Origin: Saksenaea vasiformis B4078
Lineage: Eukaryota > Mucoromycota > Mucoromycetes > Mucorales > Saksenaeaceae
Length of the DNA: 64,000 nt
Assembly: GCA_000697055.1 (NCBI GenBank)
Contig: JNDT01001892.1
Span: forward strand, 28,849-92,848
Direction: 5' to 3'
Part shown: piece by piece, positions 13,495 through 26,629 of the stretch
Layout: each line of letters starts with the position of its first letter
How positions within the stretch are numbered: position 1 is the first letter of the stretch
The notes under the pieces: generated by a model
What the model was told of the DNA's origin: nothing
The model's database searches: none
The model's input: only the letters and a program-made list of their open reading frames with translations
Position numbers and translations under genes: made by a program

Positions 13495-13501
13495 TTTTAT
13501 A
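13495..13501 (-). promoter_or_regulatory. TATA box of subtilase 3
   Basis: TATAAAA read on the minus strand, about 43 bases before the ATG at 13452. It is preceded by CCAAAA, as the element of copy 1 is (CCCAAAA). Confidence 0.55.
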
Positions 13502-16500
13502 TTTTGGTAGGCGAATCTACTCGCTTGTATGGTCTGCGACAGTGACCTACGTCGCACAGTGCAAAAGTCCCGTACGGTTTGGGCGAGCTGTCTTCTAATA
13601 CCTAATTGATTCATCCGGTACACATAATTCGATCAGGGCCAGGTATATTTAGAGAACAGATTAAGACCATTCTACATTTAGTTGGTGTGCGTGCTAGACC
13701 CGTAATAATGGTCATTTAAAAATCAAAGATTTTGGAGCTACTTCGTCTGAATTCAAAAATTATCGTTGATTAAACAGTTCCAAATCCAGGACTTCAATCC
13801 GTTGTGTAACGGTTGTTCCAGACAAAATAAATGATGGACTCGAGAAATTCGTGTGTGGCGTGTCCTACACTGAGCAGATAGTCGCCCGCCACGTTGTCAT
13901 ACATAAGCTTCATCGAAGCTCGAGCACCATGACATGAAAAGCAAAAAGGAAAGCATGTCTTTGCAATTTTTGCTCCTTATTCATATCAGAACACGATTAA
14001 CATAACAGTTGAAATGACGGTCAAAAAGTGTGCTGCCACCGCCATCAACGATTAAAATAGACGCGTTTAGCCGCTCTTACCAGCCACACGTTTTTCTCCC
14101 GGTAAGGCAAAGTCATAAAAGGAAAAAAGTACTTTTTACATCTCCCAAACTCAATCCATGTAGATCTTCTGAAACCTAGCGACACCACGAAGGGCTGTCT
14201 TTTAATCTTTTGCGCTAGCTCGCTCAAGCAGATTAGGCAAGGACCTTTTTTCGTTTTTTTTTGGAAATATTGCCAAAAATAAATAATACGAAGTGTATTC
14301 GGATTGTGTATACATCCGCACGGGTCATGAATGGGTGAGACACAGAGACACAGAGATCCGGTGTGTATTGCCAGGCCACTAAACGAGATCCGGCACAACG
14401 CAGCAAAACATCGTAATATTGGCTTTGTTCACTGAACTTTTCTAACTAATCATACGAAAACACAAACAGTATGCGCCATACAATACCTAATGTAGAATTA
14501 GCATTTCGATCTCGTAAATCTAGACCATTGGCGGAGTCAAGCTAGATATCAATCGCCCATTCAGTATAGAAATGAGTTTCTTGAACTTTGGACATTGATT
14601 GTGGTAACTTTGAAACGAGTTTCAGGAGAAAAAAGCTATGGAAGTATGATATGTATGAATTGTTCAACGCCGTTATTGTCAGCCATAGTACCTTATTTGA
14701 CCGCATACAAGCTTACGGCGTTTAGACTGCTTCTCTCTCTTTTTCTTTAACCGGTTATTCTTGTCCTCCACCACGAGAATATCTGCATTTAGTCGATCCT
14801 ACTGACATATCGTTTTGTTAAAAAAATCATCTAGCTCTAAAATAACGTCTAACTACGTGATCGGCAGTGAAGGTAGGATCAGAATTAGTGAAGATTCGCC
14901 AAACTAGGCGCAAAGTTACTGTTTTACCATATGATTACTAATGCGAACAAGGGCTTTATCATGTGAACAAGGAAATCAATGATAGGAATATGGCGCCACA
15001 GCGATAGCGTTGTCGACTTCATCTTTGTGATCGCATCCAGAATTGATCGGAGTCCTATAGTGGCTCAAGGACAAATCTGAGGGTGATATTTTGATTGTTC
15101 TACTTCTGTGGTAGAAGAAACGCGACGATAGGTTTGTAGTTCAAGAAGATGCTACAGCAAGTAGCCATCATCCAGGAAACTATCAAGGGGGGCTTAGCGA
15201 TGGAGATCTCCCGTCTGGAGGAAACCCTAACCGAACCAATGTTTATCACTAGCAACGATGGTTGAAAGATGAATTTTGGGGTGCTATCGCGACCTCGGGG
15301 TGCCTCTTCAGCAAGTTAATCTATGTCAACAGCAGTTGGGTCTGTGTCACGGAGTAAAGCTAAGGATGGCTGTCCCCCAGCATAAATTCATGGAAGAACT
15401 GTCAAGTACTTTAATGCTGCGTCTTTCTGTGGCCTTTCTGAACGGCAAACAAGTATCATCCATGGCTAACCATTGGCTATGAATGGCGCAGGCAAGTTCT
15501 TATTTAGCTGTTGATTAGTTGTTGCTTCAATGGGTGCATGTCTCTTCGTACCTTGTTTGCATCATTGTTGTCATCCATAACAATTACATTTTCAAGTGCT
15601 CTTATATGTGAGATACTGCCTTTAAACAAATAAGCTTCATGTTACTTCTATTGCGTACATGGATTTTAGCTAGGACGAATCGTTCTACCCTCTACAGTCG
15701 GCATTGCAGAGTCTTGTTTTTGCGGGCTCGTCGGAAGCGTTGGATTTGATTGGACATCCTGCAGTTCGGTAGACTACGCTAGTTGATCTAACATTGTATA
15801 CTATCTGATCCGATCAGATATCTTCCCTAACATGTCTAGAAAGTGTGTGTGCCACTATTGTCTATTCGGCTAATGCCATATATCCTCCCCGCAGCACCTG
15901 TACAAAAATGAACCTAACTGGATTTCTCACCTTGATTGGGAGGGCTAAACACCCGTTTATTGAAATATGTTTCACGCTAACCTATGTAAACCTGTGTCTA
16001 TGAAGGGTACAAATTTGATTTCATTTAAGATTATCTGCAGAACCGAAGCCAGCGGTACGTGAATTCGTCACTATTGGATATGGTTTGCCCATCCATTCCT
16101 TTTGTGTACGACACTTCTCTCGTTGATCCTATTCGAAGTTTGGTTTACTTTACCCATCCCGGCTGTCATGTTCCCCAACTTCTATGCTAAAATTTTTCCA
16201 CTTGAGATTGAGACGATTTTCTAGTCGTTGTCTGGGCAAATAATACCTTGAATTCCCACTTGTTGAAGTGTACAATCCAGACAACGTGAGAGGGATACTC
16301 GATATTCCCTTTTCATCGTACCTATATCAAAGATACGTGTGCTTAACTTATGCTCAGCGGGTTGATCACCGTTGAACAAGCTCTACCCATCCATACCTTT
16401 GTGTACGATTTCTTCCCAATTCTGTCTGTCTGCTTTTCCAGTTTATTGTACTGCTATCTAATTTTTTTCAGAGGTTCCTTGTATTTACTTTACAGTAAAA

Positions 16501-17189
16501 ATTGTTGCCAGAGCAAATTCGGATCTATTACATGTTTCAGAAGTTTTGGCCGCCGTGTAACTTCCGTTTAAGGAATTAGAAATTCCCTGGGACTCTTTTC
16601 TTGTGCATTGCATTGCATATATCGTGTTTTTTAAAGACACAGGATGGCCCTTCTGGTAGCTTAAAGGTATATTTAGTGTGAATTACGATTAAATTAAAAG
16701 TAATAGGCCCTTAGGCTGGAAAATTCAGTTGTAACTCTAGTTTTCAGGGAAACCCACTGCTGATAAACATTACTGAGATTGAATCAGCATCTGTCACATC
16801 AGCTTACTTTTTTTTTTGTCAAGACTCGGAAAATTGGGCTTGGGATACCAGGGTAGGCAACGTTTCCAACGCTTAGACCAAAATATCTACTGGAAACAAA
16901 TAAACAAATTGGATGTATTTATACCCATATGTACTTGCAGTTAAACATGGATGCATCAGTTTCAAAACTTTAGATATTTCTTTACTTTATTGTTAGGGCA
17001 TAGTGCTTAATTTTACACAGTTATCTCGTTATGTCATGCACAAGAAGAGTTGTCATATAAAGAAAAATGTACAATCCCTCTGGTATATCTCCTCCTATAG
17101 GATATAGAAGGAAATTTCTATAGAAACGGCCACAAATGAATATGTATGATATTCAGGAATATAACAAGGTTATGCTCCGGTTGGGTAAA
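13502..17189. other. Long gene-free stretch
   Basis: No gene is supported in 3.7 kb. Frames at 14045-14398 (minus), 15276-15482 (plus) and 16350-16571 (plus) have no domain, no splice partners and no consistent amino-acid character. Two similar segments near 16082-16120 and 16375-16412 share the core CCCATCCAT.CCTTT.GTGTACGA and suggest an old, decayed repeat. Confidence 0.5.
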
Positions 17190-18553
17190 TCATCGATGTG
17201 AAAGCGCATCAAGTGGATTGACAAATCCAAATTGCGAAGATGTTTGGTTATTGTCATGAGTAGGTTGTGTAGAAGGTACTTCCATTGAGTCACCAAGTTG
17301 AGAGGTTGCGTGTGAGAGAGAATGTCGAGGAGTGTGTGGCGAATGTGGTGAATAAAGTGAGCTTTCGTCGTCTGAGACCATCATACTGGGACTAGGACTG
17401 GGTGGTATCGTGTGTCCATACGTTGCCATGGGGCTAAGTGATGAAGACGATTGGCTAGTGGATGGGGTAGCGAAGGAAGAATGATGTTGCTGTGGCGTGA
17501 TATTTTGGGTTTGAACTGTTAAGGGTGTGCGCTGTTGGTGTGCATATAAGTTTTGTAGCATTGCTGAATTTGTGGCGGTTTGACTTGGATCATGTGAAGT
17601 GATAAAGATAGATGGTGTTTCTCTCTCATGCTTCGACATATCAAATTGATCAAAGTTGATCTCAGGGGGCAATTGACCTAATAAAATTGCGTTATTGTTT
17701 TCGAATCATTGACATTGTAGAGTTGTTACCTCCATTCTGTTGCATTATGTATTGCATCATACTTTTCATCATCTGCTGTTGCGATGCTTGTTTTTGTTTT
17801 GTTTCTGCTAACTCCTTGACCACCTCATTAAAATTATCAAACAAGTGGCCGATCTGCTGCATCATATCGGACTGGGACATCTGCATCATTGCCACGTGGG
17901 CATGCAAGTCGCCCGTTTCGCGTCGAGAATTATCAGAGTCCATTGCTTTACGTTTGATATCGTCAAGAAGATCGGGCCGGTTGCGTAAGAACTTGGGATG
18001 TGAAAACTCCCATATCTGGTTCTCCGCAAGCGTGCGATGACCCCGAGGTGATTTGTTGATTTTGTGGAAACCGTACCTTCGAACGACGAGTTTTGTTAAC
18101 TTCTCTTATCTCGTATATATGAGCTTTTTCTCGCTTACATATTTAGTTGCCGGACAAAACTTGAGAAATTGTTATGCTTAAAGTGCTTTGGCAATACATC
18201 GCGGGAAAACTCCATAATATTACACACAATAAACGAAGACCCTGTGTAATTCCAAGCGATGAGATGTTGGTATTGGTTATCAACAACCATGCTGTAACAC
18301 TTTTGGTTAACATCCTCATGCCGAAGATTACTATGGCTTACTTGTACAGCTTGTGAACAAAAGTATTTGTATGAGCTGGTTTCGTTTGTGGGGATGATTG
18401 GACTGATAAATGTTGCTGTTGTTGTGATGCGTAGGGAGCATGAGTGAGTGACGGTGATGGGGACATGTTGGGGAATGATGAACGAAAGACTGTAGGCGCT
18501 GCATCAAGCATGGGGTATGACGAAGTTGAAGCCGATCGGCGATGGTTGTCCAT
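17190..18553 (-). CDS. Heat-shock transcription factor (HSF-type DNA-binding)
   Basis: This is a nuclear transcription factor of the HSF family, which binds inverted nGAAn repeats. Four exons join cleanly (18553-18342, 18291-18139, 18076-17730, 17677-17190), giving about 399 residues. After a Ser/Pro/Gln-rich N-terminus, the winged-helix domain runs from FVHKLYN through LPKHFKHNNFSSFVRQLNMY and GFHKINKSP to WEFSHPKFLRNRPDLL, the diagnostic HSF signature. A Met/Gln-rich coiled coil follows (MMQQIGHLFDNFNEVVKEL), presumably for trimerisation. The Ser/Thr/Pro-rich C-terminus resembles an activation region. The start at 18553 is chosen because upstream codons look like 5' UTR. The sequence does not show whether it is the Hsf1 orthologue or a Sfl1-like paralogue. 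Confidence 0.92.
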
Positions 18554-21500
18554 CCTCGTTGTTGCTATGAATGAGCAAAAGGATTTCTTTCTTTTTTTGG
18601 TTGCCCAATTTTTGTCATTTAAAATGGCGTCACGATACAATAGAAGACTTGGAAACCGAACGGAGAATATTTTGGTGTTGCAGCGTAGTGCATCTCTCGC
18701 ACTGGTATATGCATTGAAAAAACATATCTTACACGTTACTATTGCTTAAACATGGAGATAGGCGAGATAGATGACGAAATTTTCGCAGTAGTTTATGGTC
18801 CCTCTGCATATACCTAAGCTGACGCACACTAGCAGTAGTCAACTCCTCACTCCACATGTGTAATAGCGGTCTCTGAACTAGAATACGTTTGTTTGTCAAT
18901 CTCATGTCTTGTGTAACGCCAGCCCGGCCTTTTCGCCACGAGCAATGTACGTTCAATACCTCCCTGCCCCTTATTGATAAGTTGTTTTGGGTTCATATAT
19001 TCGTTAACTATAGAATATATCCCCTAGGTTTGTAACGTATATGCTACTCCTTGGACTACTTGCACGAAGTTGGCTCAAAACCGGTTTTTCTTAGCCACAT
19101 CTTTAGAACACACTGAGTTTACGGTCAGACCCCATCTTTTTGCGGACATCACGTTGTACATTCTGGACTACGTCCTTCACCCTGACCAAATAATGTACCT
19201 AAATAACCTCAGGGAAAATTACTTGACTGTAATGAACTCACAGGCATAGTTATTCCCAGGAGTTCTTCCCAGAAGGGACTGTGAACTGCGCATAGCTTTT
19301 TCAGCTCTTATCCTTCAAATGACCCTTTTTGAGCATTGCGCTTTAACTTACCCATCATTAACATGTTTGTTCGTTTCAATATTACTCGTACCACATGGTA
19401 CTTGTAGACACCCGATGCGCCATAGAATACAACTGTTAGAGAGGCAAAGACTTGATCCTGCTAAACATTTGTCGCATCAATTTGTCTGATGCTTATAGTA
19501 ATGTCATGCACAGCTTGAATTACTAGACTAGGAGCATTTCACACAGGTATCAGAAGATACAGACTTATTCGTCACAATGTCACAGCACCCGGCAAGTACG
19601 AAATACCATTTTCAACTTTTACAGTCTCGAGCATTTAGACAAGTTGAAACGGCAAACCTATCGCTCCAGCCATCTTATCGGAGATGACCTATGTTTACGG
19701 TAGCAAAAAGATATATTTATGTCAGCAATTCAAGCAATCCTCTGTGGCAACGACTATGAAATCCGTTCTTAATCATGTCTACGAAACACGTGCGTAGTAA
19801 CAGATGTGATAGGACTACTGATCTTCTGACTTTCACGCACACGCGCATATTTACGTGACCAGCAGTGTGTCAATTGTTCGAGCCAAACTGACACGAGTGT
19901 GGCTTCCAAAATCCCCAGCCCCAATTATCCGCTATTCCCTTATCGTTTTTGTCGTCCTTCGCACTATCAATACGAGATCTTCATGTCAATAGTCTGGGCA
20001 ATGCGCTGAGAATCTATATCCCGTCAATATCGAACTCTTACGTTATCGAGGAGTTTCATCTCCTGCGTAACATAAAGTTCAATCGTGACGCCCATTGGCT
20101 TCCGCATTCACATTGACATACATGTTCCAGCCTAGCACCTGTATCACGTCGCTATGATTCGCTGTCGTTTACTATTGCCAGGGTCAATGTCTCATAGACA
20201 GAAAGCATGTTCAACCTCCCCAGTCACCGAGATCCGTTGCCTCTATCATGGTTTAGTCAGCGTCTACATCACCCTGCAGGAAAACACAAATCTGACTTTG
20301 TAGTAGTCAGAACTCACGGTGTTTAGCGAAAGCCTGATTGGATCCTCCGACTCATTGACACCCAAGCTGCGATGGTATTTGATTTTCGAGAAGTCAGTTA
20401 TAGGTGTACTCTGTACATTCGGTTAATCTTAAAATCATTGCAGGTTGGCCTTAATCACAGAATTCACTACTCTCTTCCCCGCCTGGTGGGATAGTTTTTC
20501 AGAACATTGTTACTACTAGGCCTTACTAATGAAATCTAGAAGGTTATACGCCTTGGAAATTTTGAAGAAAATGCACGCACATAGCATATTTTACATCTAG
20601 TCAAGGGCTTGCATCATATACATATTACACTACGCTATTGTAGCTTAAATTGCACCATTGCCTTTCCTTGGGCGGCGAAATGCTATCTTCTCTTCGTTCT
20701 CGCTATTAAAACAGCGCACGATATCCGAAAATTGCGGAAGCATACTAGAAGTAAATGCAGCAAAGGGAAGTAGAAACGCTTGGTTTCTTTCATAGGGACA
20801 TGGCGACTCGACTAAGCATTTGCAAACCATTAAAGAAGCTGGGAATAATGCATTTGAACGTCTCCGAGTATCTGTTACCTGTGTTACACGTGGTAGATCA
20901 ACAACGGACGTATCTTATTGTGTAAGTTGTACGTATCCAGATACTACTATGCCACCGGTAGCCAACGATAATGATGATACAGGATATGCGCAGAGACAGG
21001 TAACTTCTGCGTATGTGCATGCTGTGTCCTTTTCTTTCATTCTCCCAACGCAGATATCCGGTAACCAGCGTCAGTACTGGATTGCTGCGAGCCTTATGAC
21101 AAAGATTTAGTACCGCCTAAATTTATGACGTTGATGTCCATCATGGTGTGTGTGTGGGGCTTTCCGTATGGCTGTCTGGCAAATCTGTATCTATCAGCTG
21201 CGATTGTAAGCCTCCATACCTAGACCGGCTACTTTCACGAAGATAACCATCAAGTAGCTGAAAATTGGACGTCTCTGCGAGTAAAAGTAGAAATCCAAAG
21301 AATACAGGACTCGCGCTTACGATATGATCGATATGGACATTTCTCACGGATGATAACCAATGAAAGACAGTGATATCAATTAGCTGATTGGCTCTACGCA
21401 ACGTAGCAAAGGTATTCCAGAATCCTTATCGCTACTATCCCTGCGACTTTTTGACAGGATATATATCAGTTTAGCCCCTGACCTGAGTCAGCAGATGCAT

Positions 21501-22217
21501 GTCGCCATTTCATCCATCCGCCATCGTTGCACAGCATATGGTTTTGTTGTGTGACAATTGTGTCTGATCTGAACACTCACCAAAAATACCAGGACATCAA
21601 CGAACCCCGACATGTAAGACATTCATCTTCTATTCCAGCAATACTTCAAAGGGGAACTGTGTCGATAAATTGTTATCAAGTAACAATGTAAAAGGGAAAG
21701 CATTTTTAGTTTCCTGGCAACATGTATAGTCGAAATGATGCGACAAGGAAAGTTCAACGTCAGAAAGACTTCGACCTGGGAACATTTTAAGGCTCACACG
21801 TTTTTTTTTCTTCTTGAAATGGTTCAAAAAAGAGCGCATCTTTTTTTTTGTGACTTGATTGTTTTTGAATCAAATGCCAATCACTTTGTTTTAAGATATT
21901 CAGAACCCCGACATCTAGCTTTTCCATAGAGACAGGGAATGAGTGAATGATCTACATTAGATAGTATAACCATTTCTTGTGAAATGTGGCACCAAACGCA
22001 CAAGCCGTTTCTATTGTTTTAGGGGAGAAATCAAAAGTGGCAAGAAAGTAAGCAGTCTTTTTGGACGTTTGATTGAGATTGGAGTACTGTATTTTGATTG
22101 GCAGACAAAATAATTTCGAAGAAAAAGAAAAAAAAAGATTTCGAGACTGTAAGATTCACCCCTTGTTTTTTGGCCCTCAAAACACTAGTTTGGCCCTTTA
22201 TTCTTGTGAGAAAAGAA
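18554..22217. other. Long gene-free stretch between two regulators
   Basis: No coding region can be supported over 3.7 kb. Frames of 60-96 codons occur on both strands without domains. The interval is shared upstream sequence for the divergent HSF and NDT80-like genes and probably holds their control regions. Confidence 0.5.
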
Positions 22218-24648
22218 ATGAACACCCACGAGAAGGACTGGTCACTGAATACCAGTTCGGGATCTGTCTCATCCCATTCACAACAATTTCACGCACCATT
22301 ACCGTCACCTGTGCATCCTCCTCATCTGCCTTATACTACTATGCCCTTGCCAGTTATGTCTATGCACCCTCCGATAGACGCGGATTCAGCATATGCTCAC
22401 TCTTTTTCACAGACGTAAGTCGTGCTTCAATATCAAACTATTCCCCGGTTTGGAAGAGGAACACCAAATTAAGTTATGCCGGAAGTACTAATCTGTTTTG
22501 TTGTTCTGTGTTTCCCTTTTTCTCTTTTTTTCTCACTCTAGGTCGCCAAGTGCTCACCATAGCCAATATCATCATTCTCACAACCACCAACCTTTGGCAT
22601 ATATGCCCCCTCACTCTGCTTATAAATCCGAACCCTCGCTTGCCAGGCCTTTTCAAAGGTAACTCTCTTTTTTTTCCCCTTTCCTATATTTATCCTGGGT
22701 TTAACGTTTTATTCTTTTCTTTGCTTTCTCCCCCAACAAAAAAAAAGTTTTTCTATGTCTCAGCCGACGACACCTCGACCAACTGGATCGCCTACCGCAC
22801 ATCAAACGGAAATTCCCACTGTTCAACCGTCCCCTCCGGATACTTTGGAAGAACGGAAACTTAGTGTTGCTAAACAGGATACTTCTGTGTATGCTTTGGA
22901 TTCCTCTATCCGGAGAGGTCGTAAAAGTTCCATCTTGACGAATGATCCCACGCCGAGTTTCAGTCCAACAAAGTATGCAGGCAACATCTATGCCCTGGAT
23001 AGAAACACTGTGTAAGTACATACATCATCTGCACATCTTCTGTTGTTTTAACTTGTCTTGTTACAGTCTGGATATCCGTCTTCATGCCAAGGTCGACCGA
23101 GGGTTTTTCATGGCGGATAATGACTGGACGTGTTACCGCCGCAATTATTTCCAAGTCAGCAGCTCATTCACGTTACAGAATGTTGGCACGCTGTACGATG
23201 GGCATGATGTACCATGCCTTGTCCAAGATGAAGGGGCACTACATGAAGTAGAAACGTTTATGTTGGGTATTTCATCCAACCTGAAGGGATGCAACAAACC
23301 GATTGCGTTGATTCAGCATACGCCTAAACGCGACAAAGGTCCCCAGAATATCCCTGAGCCTAAACCTATTCGCCCTGGTGGCAATCTTAGTTTCAGCTCT
23401 GTTGGCGCTCATCAATCAATCGTCACATTTGAACGAATCCAGTTCAAATCTGCCACCGCAAATAACGGCAAGCGGCGCGCAGCACAACAGTACTATGTAT
23501 TGGTGGTTGAATTATTTGCCAAGATAAAGACAGGAAAGCTCGTATCGGTAGCACCCCGCCAGTCAGCGCCCCTCGTTGTTCGAGGCCGCAGTCCAGGCCA
23601 TTATGCAGAAGCTGATTCAAACGCAAGGACAACTACAAGTCCTCACAGTGCTGCACCTTCTACTCTCCCTTCGCCACAGATGAATGCGGTACCGCAGTCA
23701 CCCTATTCATCGCGGGCTTCTTTTGTTGGAAACCCTTCGGGCATGTTTGCACCAGCAAATGAATATTCACCTTATGAATATCCTGGGATGAACTATTCGC
23801 CATTTGGAAGCATGCCGCCAACTCCCCATTCACATACGCACCACCCTGCAGCACCAGCAATGCCAATCGTCCCACCGACACCTACGTATGAGCAACCTGT
23901 ACCCGTATTATCTAGTCATTCAAATGGTGGTGGCATACATGATCGAACAACTTCAGACTCTTCGGCGGAATACCCAAACAATCAATATAGTGGAGAGACG
24001 AATGGGAAATATGCAGCACCTCCAATGCAATCTGCGCCACATGATCACTGGGCGCGCATCAGAATGATGTCCAACGCAAGCAGCACCAGCGGAGAAAGTA
24101 CACATGGCTCGCCTTATCCGTACTACTCACAGCCACAATCTATGTCGTATCATCACCACCATAGCCATAGTAACAGCGGTCCAAATTCGCCACAAGTGGC
24201 TCCACCGCCAATTTATTCACAATTTGACACTCGGTCAGGTCCAGCTATGGGTCATAGGTAAGCAAAATGGGATAAAATAATAGGTACGATAAACGTACTC
24301 ATTCCATACGGTAGCTTACCGCCACCTTCAAATGACTATCCATCTTACCATACATCATCTTATCAGGAATGGCAATGGCGACAACAGCAACAACAGCAGC
24401 AGCATCAGCAGCAGCAACATCAACAACAGCAAGAACATCACAGACAACAACATCACATACAGTCACAACTTCCTGGCAACCACCGACCGTACGGTACTGA
24501 TGCTCCCAGGCAACCGTTACCTTACAGATCAACAAAACCAGAGGAGCCAAAGATAGAGGAAGAGGAAGAAAACCAAACAGAACCATCGGAGCCTCCAGAA
24601 GAATCTGTCCCTTCCGACGATAGTGATGATGAAGACTATCGACCATAA
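22218..24648 (+). CDS. NDT80/PhoG-like transcription factor
   Basis: This is a predicted sequence-specific transcription factor of the NDT80/PhoG family, which includes yeast Ndt80, Aspergillus XprG and Neurospora VIB-1. Those regulate meiosis, starvation response, extracellular protease production or incompatibility. Five exons join in frame (22218-22414, 22542-22658, 22748-23011, 23067-24257, 24315-24648), giving about 700 residues. The DNA-binding domain lies within the fourth exon: CYRRNYFQVSSSF, IQFKSATANNGKRRAAQQYY and the family hallmark VVRGRSPGHY. Long Pro/Ser/His-rich stretches flank it, with a Gln/His run near 24362-24460 and an acidic C-terminus (EEEEEN, DDSDDED). A link to the protease genes about 9 kb away is tempting given XprG, but is only inference. 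Confidence 0.9.
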
Positions 24649-26049
24649 CAGTTAAAATACTCTTCTTATATTATTTTATAGCTTTACATGCTGCGGTTTG
24701 TCTATATTTGTTTTCCAATGTATCCCTTTTTCTTGATCATATCATTGTACCATGCACGGAAAAAAGAAAAAAGAAAGAAAAAAGAGAGAAGAAAGAAAAG
24801 GTGACATGTATAACCGTTCGAATTGGGCGATGTTTACAACGGGCTGGTGTATTCCAGCAATCCTTTTATCTTGCAGGAGGTTTCAAACTTCATTGGAATC
24901 ATCGATTTTATACGTTGCGTTGATGAAACAATGTCGAATTCAAATAGATGGCATACTTCTTTGACTGATCTTTTCGAAACAGGGTCTAACCATTCCTGGT
25001 AAGTTACACCGTTTAGTTCTTGGAGGATGAGTATTTTTCAAAGTCTCCGCCGCTTGTGCGACGTAATCCTGGAGGTTTGGCGACGGCATTGGCGGCAACG
25101 TTACGATTGCCTTTTTTATCTTTTCCACTTTTTTTTTCTTACATTGCCCTGACCCCTCCTTCTCCTACTTCTCCGTCTGTGCACTTCCCTGTGACTCTTC
25201 AGTATCTGCAGTATCTCGATTGCAGGATATACTGTTTTGGAGTTGCTTGATGACTACGAATACGAGCCTGGAACTGCTTAGGACATGAAAACAAGCCAAG
25301 TAGGCATGAAATCCACCTGAATCATTCCTTTTTCTTTCTCGCTCAGTTTGGCCCAATAGCATTCTAAACCTTGCTTATACGTGAGGCTGTAGCACTTAAG
25401 GTAGCATGCTCAAACGAAGTGCGTCAAGCCCTTTTTTTTTGGGGAAAACTCAACGTTACGATATTGCGACGTAATGGAGATGGACACAATGATATAAGAT
25501 GGAAGGACAAACATTTCACTATCATAGAGGACGCGGAAACTTGCATTCAGACGCAAAGTTCTTTTTTCCAACAACATCAAACGCCTAGAACAAATACGAT
25601 CATACAGCAGTGATCCTCAACGGAGTAAATTCTGCAGAAACAGAATAAAGCCGCAAGATGGGATGATGGTAACACATGATAGAATTTAACCTTTTCCTCG
25701 TTCCCTATCACACCACCAATCAGCCAAACGCAACCTTCTTCTATTTGAATGAATAAAATGAACATGTCCAACGGCATCGCCATCAACACTTCCCAACACA
25801 TAACCTCCTGAGCCAGGCCAGCTTGGGATCCATCCGCTCGTACCATATATACAACGAACTCTTTCAAGCAGTAATTGGCCGACAGCCCTTTAGTAATCGT
25901 TATCCGTCGTGCTCGATGGTTTCCTCTTTCTCCTGAACGAGCACATCAAAATTTACTCGTTTTGGAATCAACGTTTGCGTCAGATAAATGTTATGAGACG
26001 TTCCAAGCCGAATAACTTTCGCACTGGAAGATGATACGACTTTGCGGTG
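24649..26049. other. Intergenic stretch
   Basis: No gene is supported. It starts with the 3' UTR of the NDT80-like gene, including an A/G-rich tract at 24760-24800. The 96-codon minus-strand frame at 25577-25867 has no recognisable feature. Confidence 0.5.
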
Positions 26050-26320
26050 AGAAGTGGTTTATTTGGCATCAATCCAAAGGGACAGTTCGTGCCTGGATAA
26101 CCAGAGTCCTGAATTGAAGTACTTCAGTGACGGATCCCCAGGATCCCATCGAAGTAGTAAAAATGTCTCACGATAAGGTCAGATCCCACCCAAAAGTGAT
26201 CCGTATCTAAACGGACGCATGAATTTCCTTTTTTTTTTCTTTGGCTCTGTTCTTTTTCAAAAACATCCCGATAAGGATGTCAAATCTCCATCACGTATAC
26301 GGGATCATTCGTTCTCCATG
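26050..26320 (+). repeat. Diverged direct repeat, left copy
   Basis: This segment aligns in the same orientation with 30110-30350. The best-conserved block is TGATCCGTAT.TAAACG.ACGCATGAAT (near 26197-26224 and 30250-30276). Further matches are TTTTTCAAAAA.CAT.CC and the CCTGGAT and CAGTGA.GG blocks further left. Identity is estimated by eye at roughly 70% with small gaps. The two copies bracket the broken CRN gene. No terminal inverted repeats or target duplication were found. Confidence 0.65.
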
Positions 26321-26629
26321 TTTATATTTTAGCCTAGCGGGAACCAGGGCAATTATGGTTAGTGCGGTATCGCCCTGCGAGATCTCGGTGTCTGTGGGGA
26401 CGCTCATCCATTCTAGATGACCATCAGTCAGCCCGATCTTCTGGTGTTCTTCTTTGATAATCATAGCAATATGAGCAGGCGGCAGGATTTTATTGTCCAG
26501 GAGAATGAGAAGGGAGCAAAGAGGTCGTGCTGAGGCGAATGAAACGGGCAGAAAACGGGCGACTGTTATAGACAGAAGGAGGCGACAGCCGCCTCTGGCA
26601 AACGGACAGGTCGCGATAAACAGCGGATA

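Noticed and set aside
15276..15482. Plus-strand frame resembling retrotransposon gag text
   Set aside because: Too short and without zinc knuckle, protease or polymerase motifs nearby.
22073..22864. Long plus-strand frame of 263 codons at the NDT80-like gene
   Set aside because: It is a frame shadow running through introns and out-of-phase exons. The spliced model in the other phase gives the recognised protein.
25577..25867. 96-codon minus-strand frame
   Set aside because: No recognisable domain or start context, and no splice continuity with other frames.
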